NCBI GenBank assembly: GCA_963609805.1
Contig: CAVDLN010000067.1
Span: 1 to 9,558, forward strand
Source of the DNA: CAMEON01 sp963609805
GTDB lineage: Bacteria > Bacillota > Clostridia > Oscillospirales > CAG-272
DNA: 9,558 nt
Reading direction: 5' to 3'
Shown here: in pieces, positions 6,483-9,558 of the stretch
Numbering within the stretch: the first letter of the stretch is position 1
Layout of the letters: each line of letters starts with the position of its first letter
Program-made: the position numbers and the translations under genes
Notes under the pieces: model-generated
Database searches by the model: none
Seen by the model: only the letters and a program-made list of their open reading frames with translations
Told to the model about the DNA's origin: nothing

Positions 6483-6553
6483 TGGATAGAGCCGCTGCTG
6501 CTTCTTTGACACTGCATCAATGTTAACATACTGTAAATTATCATGTGTAAGGG

Positions 6554-6582
6554 GTGAAAAAAGTACAAAATAGGTGTATAAT
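6554..6582 (+). promoter_or_regulatory. Sigma-A promoter of the sugar-activation cluster
   Basis: A perfect TATAAT (6577-6582) lies 17 nt after GTGAAA (6554-6559), which matches TTGACA at four of six positions. Predicted start near 6589. A perfect TTGACA at 6506-6511 with TACTGT 17 nt later could be a second, weaker promoter. The -10 box is enclosed by the inverted repeat at 6559-6590, which suggests regulation. Confidence 0.7.
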
Positions 6583-6590
6583 GTACTTTT
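6559..6590. promoter_or_regulatory. Candidate operator: 9-bp inverted repeat straddling the -10 box
   Basis: AAAAGTACA (6559-6567) and TGTACTTTT (6582-6590) are exact reverse complements separated by 14 nt. The half-site centres are 23 bp apart, about two helical turns, as expected for a dimeric regulator. The repeat covers the spacer, the TATAAT and the predicted start, so binding would repress. The stem is AT-rich and lacks a following U-tract, so a terminator for the upstream gene is unlikely. Confidence 0.45.
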
Positions 6591-6601
6591 GGAGACGCCG
6601 A

Positions 6602-6620
6602 TACCCCGCCGGGCGGGGTA
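6602..6620 (+). other. GC-rich leader stem-loop of the sugar-activation cluster
   Basis: TACCCCGCC-G-GGCGGGGTA is a perfect 9-bp inverted repeat with a one-base centre. In RNA it folds as a 7- to 8-bp stem with a 3- to 5-nt loop. It starts about 13 nt after the predicted start of transcription and lies about 31 nt before the ribosome binding site GGGAGGA (6652-6658). No U-tract follows. Confidence 0.5.
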
Positions 6621-6666
6621 GGTACAATCCAAGGATGAGGCAATAGATTTCGGGAGGATATGGGCA

Positions 6667-7593
6667 ATGACACTGGTGGTTTTGGCAGCGGGCATGGGTT
6701 CCCGCTACGGCGGTCTGAAACAGATGGATCCTATGAATGAGGACGGAGATTTTATCATCGATTACTCGGTATATGACGCCGTTCAGGCCGGCTTTGACGA
6801 GGTTGTGTTTATAATCAAGCGTGCGATGGCTGATGATTTCATGGCGACCATAGGAGCGCGCATTTCAAAAAAGATTAAGGTAACGCTGGTGTTTCAGGAT
6901 ATGGACGACCTGCCGGAGGGCTATACGATTCCCGAGGGGCGCGTAAAGCCTTGGGGGACTACGCATGCGCTGCGTTCGGCACGTGATGTCATTCACGGGC
7001 CGTACGGCGTTATTAATGCGGACGACTTCTACGGAAGAGATACGTTCATGAAACTGGCAGAGCACCTTCGCAAAATGGAGAGCGGTGAGCTCGGCGGTGG
7101 TAAGGAGCATTGCTGCGCTATCGGATTCCGGGTGAAGAACACGCTGACCGACAAGGGAACGTCTTCCCGCGGCGTATGCAGTGTGGACGGGGACTGGATG
7201 CTGTCTTCCATCGTTGAGCGGCTGAAAATCCGCAAGGTAGGAGACAACGCAGAGTATGAGGACGAGAACGGAAACTGGGTATTTTTGCCCGGTGACACCG
7301 TCGTCTCCATGAACTGCTGGGGGTTGTCGGCAAACACCATCGATTTCTTCAAGAAGGAATTCGTTGAGTTTATGCAGGCCCTGCCGGGCACACCGAACCC
7401 GCTTAAGGCGGAGTGCCTGCTGCCCACTTCCGTTGACAAAATGATGAAGGCGGGAATGATTGATGTACGGGTCTATCCGACTGCCGCATCTTGGTTTGGC
7501 GTAACCTACACCGAGGACAAGCCGTGGGTGCAGGCATCGCTTCGCGCCCTAACCGAAGCAGGGGAGTATCCCGCACATCTGTGGGCTGACTGA
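6667..7593 (+). CDS. Sugar-phosphate nucleotidyltransferase
   Basis: A 308-residue cytosolic enzyme of the NTP-transferase fold, which joins a sugar 1-phosphate and an NTP to give an NDP-sugar and pyrophosphate. The signature loop LAAGMGSRYGGLKQ (6-19) binds the nucleotide and phosphate. KPWGTTHA (94-101) and INADDFYG (116-123), which carries the acidic metal ligand, complete the recognisable active site. Substrate specificity is not evident. The gene order with an anomeric-kinase-like gene and galE points to a UTP-dependent enzyme acting on hexose or N-acetylhexosamine 1-phosphate, but this is inference. The ATG at 6667 has GGGAGGA 8 nt upstream, and the protein begins directly with the first strand of the fold. 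It is the first gene of the cluster, with the kinase-like gene starting 14 nt after its stop. Confidence 0.87.
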   Translation: MTLVVLAAGMGSRYGGLKQMDPMNEDGDFIIDYSVYDAVQAGFDEVVFIIKRAMADDFMATIGARISKKIKVTLVFQDMDDLPEGYTIPEGRVKPWGTTHALRSARDVIHGPYGVINADDFYGRDTFMKLAEHLRKMESGELGGGKEHCCAIGFRVKNTLTDKGTSSRGVCSVDGDWMLSSIVERLKIRKVGDNAEYEDENGNWVFLPGDTVVSMNCWGLSANTIDFFKKEFVEFMQALPGTPNPLKAECLLPTSVDKMMKAGMIDVRVYPTAASWFGVTYTEDKPWVQASLRALTEAGEYPAHLWAD

Positions 7594-7607
7594 GGACATA
7601 ACCGTTT

Positions 7608-8747
7608 ATGACTGATAAACCTATTACGGACGATATTCTGCGCAAGGCCTGCGGCGCTTTTGCGTTTCGCGGCGAGGTGCGCGGCATAAAGCCCTGCGGC
7701 AACGGACACATTAATCATACATTCATTGTTACGACTGAGGATGGCGGCATGCAGCATCGGTACATTCTGCAGGTCCTCAATACGGATATCTTCCGTGATC
7801 CGGACGGGGTGATGGAAAATATCGTTCGTGTTACAGAGCATATCCGTGCCGGTTTGATTGCCGGAGGGGGAGATGCGGAGCGCGGATGCCTGCATGTCGT
7901 TCCATCATCGGACAGTGCTGCAGCGGGTGCCGCAGCGTATCGGTATGTTGACGAGAATGGGCGGTTTTGGCGTGCCTATGATTTTGTGGAACATACCGTA
8001 TGCCGGCTGACCATGGACAACCCGGATACCTTCCGCAAAGTCGGATGGGCATTCGGCAATTTTCAGCACCAACTTTCGGATTTCGATGCGTCCGCCCTGC
8101 ATGAGTCAATTCCGAATTTTCATAACACGAAGCAGCGCTACGCTGACTTTCTGAGCACGCTTTCCCGCAATCCGGCGGGACGCGCCGCACAGGCGGAGAA
8201 AGAGATTGCGTTTTTGACGGCGCGTGGGGATCGCTGCTCCCTGATTGTGGATGCCTTGGGCGACGGACGGCTTCCGCTTCGTGTTACGCACAACGATACC
8301 AAGCTTTCCAACATCCTGCTGGACGAATCGACGGAAGAGTGTGTCTGCGTTATCGATCTGGATACAGTCATGCCAGGTTCGGCCCTGTATGATTTTGGGG
8401 ATTCCATACGTACGGGCGCCTGCACGGCCGCAGAGGATGAGCCGGATGCGGAGCGGGTTGATTTCCGTGCCGATATGTTCCGCGCCTATGCAGAAGGTTT
8501 TGTCAGCGGAACAGATGGAGCGCTGACAGCCCGTGAAATCGAAATGCTGCCGGACGGCGCGTATATTATCACACTGGAGCAGGCGATACGCTTCCTTACT
8601 GACTATTTGGACGGGGACGTCTACTATCATACCGACTATGCCGATCATAATCTTGTGCGAACCCGCACGCAGGTCCGCATGCTGATGGGTATGGAGCGGG
8701 ATGAGGCCCTGCTGCGGCAGATTGTCGCCGGGCTGGGAGAAGTGTAA
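7608..8747 (+). CDS. N-acetylhexosamine 1-kinase-like phosphotransferase (APH fold)
   Basis: A 379-residue protein of the aminoglycoside-phosphotransferase superfamily, closest in layout to NahK, which phosphorylates GlcNAc/GalNAc at C1 with ATP. The glycine-rich start GNGHINHTF (31-39) and YILQVLN (52-58) form the nucleotide site; relatives commonly read LQRIN there. The catalytic loop HNDTKLSN (228-235) carries the Asp base (D230) and Asn235, and IDLDTVMPG (249-257) carries the metal-binding Asp. A drug-resistance enzyme is unlikely given the sugar-metabolism neighbours. The ATG at 7608 is 11 nt after a GAGGA that overlaps the stop of the upstream gene, suggesting translational coupling. 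The gap to galE is 27 nt. The likely job is to make the sugar 1-phosphate used by the preceding nucleotidyltransferase. The exact sugar is not readable from the sequence. Confidence 0.82.
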   Translation: MTDKPITDDILRKACGAFAFRGEVRGIKPCGNGHINHTFIVTTEDGGMQHRYILQVLNTDIFRDPDGVMENIVRVTEHIRAGLIAGGGDAERGCLHVVPSSDSAAAGAAAYRYVDENGRFWRAYDFVEHTVCRLTMDNPDTFRKVGWAFGNFQHQLSDFDASALHESIPNFHNTKQRYADFLSTLSRNPAGRAAQAEKEIAFLTARGDRCSLIVDALGDGRLPLRVTHNDTKLSNILLDESTEECVCVIDLDTVMPGSALYDFGDSIRTGACTAAEDEPDAERVDFRADMFRAYAEGFVSGTDGALTAREIEMLPDGAYIITLEQAIRFLTDYLDGDVYYHTDYADHNLVRTRTQVRMLMGMERDEALLRQIVAGLGEV

Positions 8748-8774
8748 AGAGCCCTTTTGAACGGAGGTACTGAA

Positions 8775-9558
8775 ATGTCCATTTTGATTACCGGGGGAAC
8801 CGGGTTTATCGGTTCTCACACGGCGGTAGAGTTTTTGGAACGGGGCGAAGAGCTGGTTATTGCAGACAATTTTGTCAACAGCAAGCCGATTGTGCTGGAT
8901 CGCATCCGACAGATTACGGGGAAAACGCCGGCATTTGTTGAGGTTGACCTTACGGATGCGGACGCAACCGAGCGACTGTTCGCAGAGCACGCCGACATTG
9001 AAAGCTGCATTCACTTTGCAGGACTCAAGGCGGTCGGTGAATCTGTTTCTCAGCCGCTTCGGTACTACAGGAATAACCTGCTGTCCACATTGAATCTGTG
9101 TGATTCCATGAGTCGGCACGGTGTCCGCAGACTGGTGTTCAGCTCGTCTGCCACGGTATATGGGGAACCGAAAAGTGTACCGATCAAGGAAAGCGACGGC
9201 GTGGGAACGACGACAAACCCCTATGGGGAAACAAAGAAAATGATCGAACGCATTCTGACGGATCTGCATAAAGCTGACCCCACATGGAGTATCTCTCTCC
9301 TGCGGTACTTCAATCCGGTAGGGGCGCATCCGTCCGGTCTTATCGGTGAGGATCCCAAGGGTATTCCTAACAATCTGTTTCCGTATGTGACGCAGGTTGC
9401 GGAGGGAAAGCGCCCTTACCTGCATGTTTACGGAGATGATTACGATACGAAGGACGGGACCGGTGTTCGTGACTACATTCATGTGGTTGATTTGGCTCGG
9501 GCACATCTCAAGGCATTGGATCGCGCGCGGACTGTAACCGGCGTGGAAACATACAATA
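8775..9558 (+). CDS. galE: UDP-glucose 4-epimerase GalE (C-terminus beyond the window)
   Basis: The first 261 codons of an extended short-chain dehydrogenase, about three quarters of a normal 330-340-residue GalE; the frame is open at the right edge. It interconverts UDP-glucose and UDP-galactose, and in some members the N-acetylated forms, using bound NAD. Visible are the NAD-binding GGTGFIG (7-13), the HFAGLKAVGES stretch (80-90), the SSSATVYG segment with the catalytic Ser, the Y150xxxK154 pair, RYFNPVGAHPSG (178-188), and the GTGVRDYIHVVDLARAH block (228-244). GGAGGT (8763-8768) lies 6 nt before the ATG. It is third in the sugar cluster, 27 nt after the kinase-like gene. No promoter is visible in that gap, so it is probably co-transcribed. 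All catalytic residues expected in this part are present. Confidence 0.96.
   Translation, partial: MSILITGGTGFIGSHTAVEFLERGEELVIADNFVNSKPIVLDRIRQITGKTPAFVEVDLTDADATERLFAEHADIESCIHFAGLKAVGESVSQPLRYYRNNLLSTLNLCDSMSRHGVRRLVFSSSATVYGEPKSVPIKESDGVGTTTNPYGETKKMIERILTDLHKADPTWSISLLRYFNPVGAHPSGLIGEDPKGIPNNLFPYVTQVAEGKRPYLHVYGDDYDTKDGTGVRDYIHVVDLARAHLKALDRARTVTGVETYN

Noticed and set aside
6506..6534. TTGACA with TACTGT 17 nt later as the main promoter of the sugar cluster
   Set aside because: The -35 is perfect but the -10 matches at only three of six positions. The TATAAT at 6577-6582 is the better candidate, so this is kept only as a possible second promoter.
8106..9506. A 466-codon minus-strand open frame opposite the kinase-like gene and galE
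   Set aside because: Antisense to two well-supported enzymes and crossing their intergenic ribosome binding site. The protein has no coherent domain pattern.

Overview
The window looks like a chromosomal segment of a Gram-positive Firmicute, most likely a gut-type clostridium (Oscillospirales/Ruminococcaceae-like). The basis is a CIRCE-controlled groES-groEL operon, near-consensus sigma-A promoters, strong GGAGG-type ribosome binding sites, solute-binding proteins with lipoprotein-style leaders, and moderately GC-rich genes separated by AT-rich spacers. The taxonomic call is inference. No rRNA, tRNA, CRISPR array or transposase is visible.

Left half, minus strand (1-5114): three transcription units. 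(i) Two tandem, closely related extracellular solute-binding lipoproteins: one complete (491-2041), followed 14 nt downstream by a paralogue that runs off the left edge (1-476). They lie behind a TTGACA-N17-TATAAT promoter with a palindrome at the predicted start of transcription. (ii) A LOG-family (TIGR00730) nucleoside-5'-monophosphate phosphoribohydrolase (2215-2754) with its own promoter. (iii) groES (4683-4970) and groEL (2977-4617) behind a TTGACA-N16-TAGAAT promoter and a CIRCE operator, closed by a strong intrinsic terminator at 2883-2946.

Centre (5115-5678): about 560 nt without a convincing gene. It ends in a sigma-A promoter that reads rightward.

Right half, plus strand (5679-9558): an ADP-ribosylglycohydrolase-family protein (5679-6482), then, behind a separate promoter, a tight three-gene cluster: a sugar-phosphate nucleotidyltransferase (6667-7593), an N-acetylhexosamine 1-kinase-like phosphotransferase (7608-8747) and a UDP-glucose 4-epimerase GalE (8775 to the window edge). 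Together these could phosphorylate a hexose or N-acetylhexosamine at C1, activate it to a nucleotide sugar and epimerise it at C4. This resembles the kinase/uridylyltransferase/epimerase module of the bifidobacterial galacto-N-biose/lacto-N-biose pathway.

Most of the content is ordinary housekeeping and carbohydrate metabolism; I found no clear evidence of an undescribed system. The points most worth a second look are the three-enzyme sugar-activation cluster, the perfect inverted repeat that straddles its -10 box, the duplicated binding proteins, and the fact that all five promoter-proximal leaders carry a GC-rich stem-loop upstream of the ribosome binding site.
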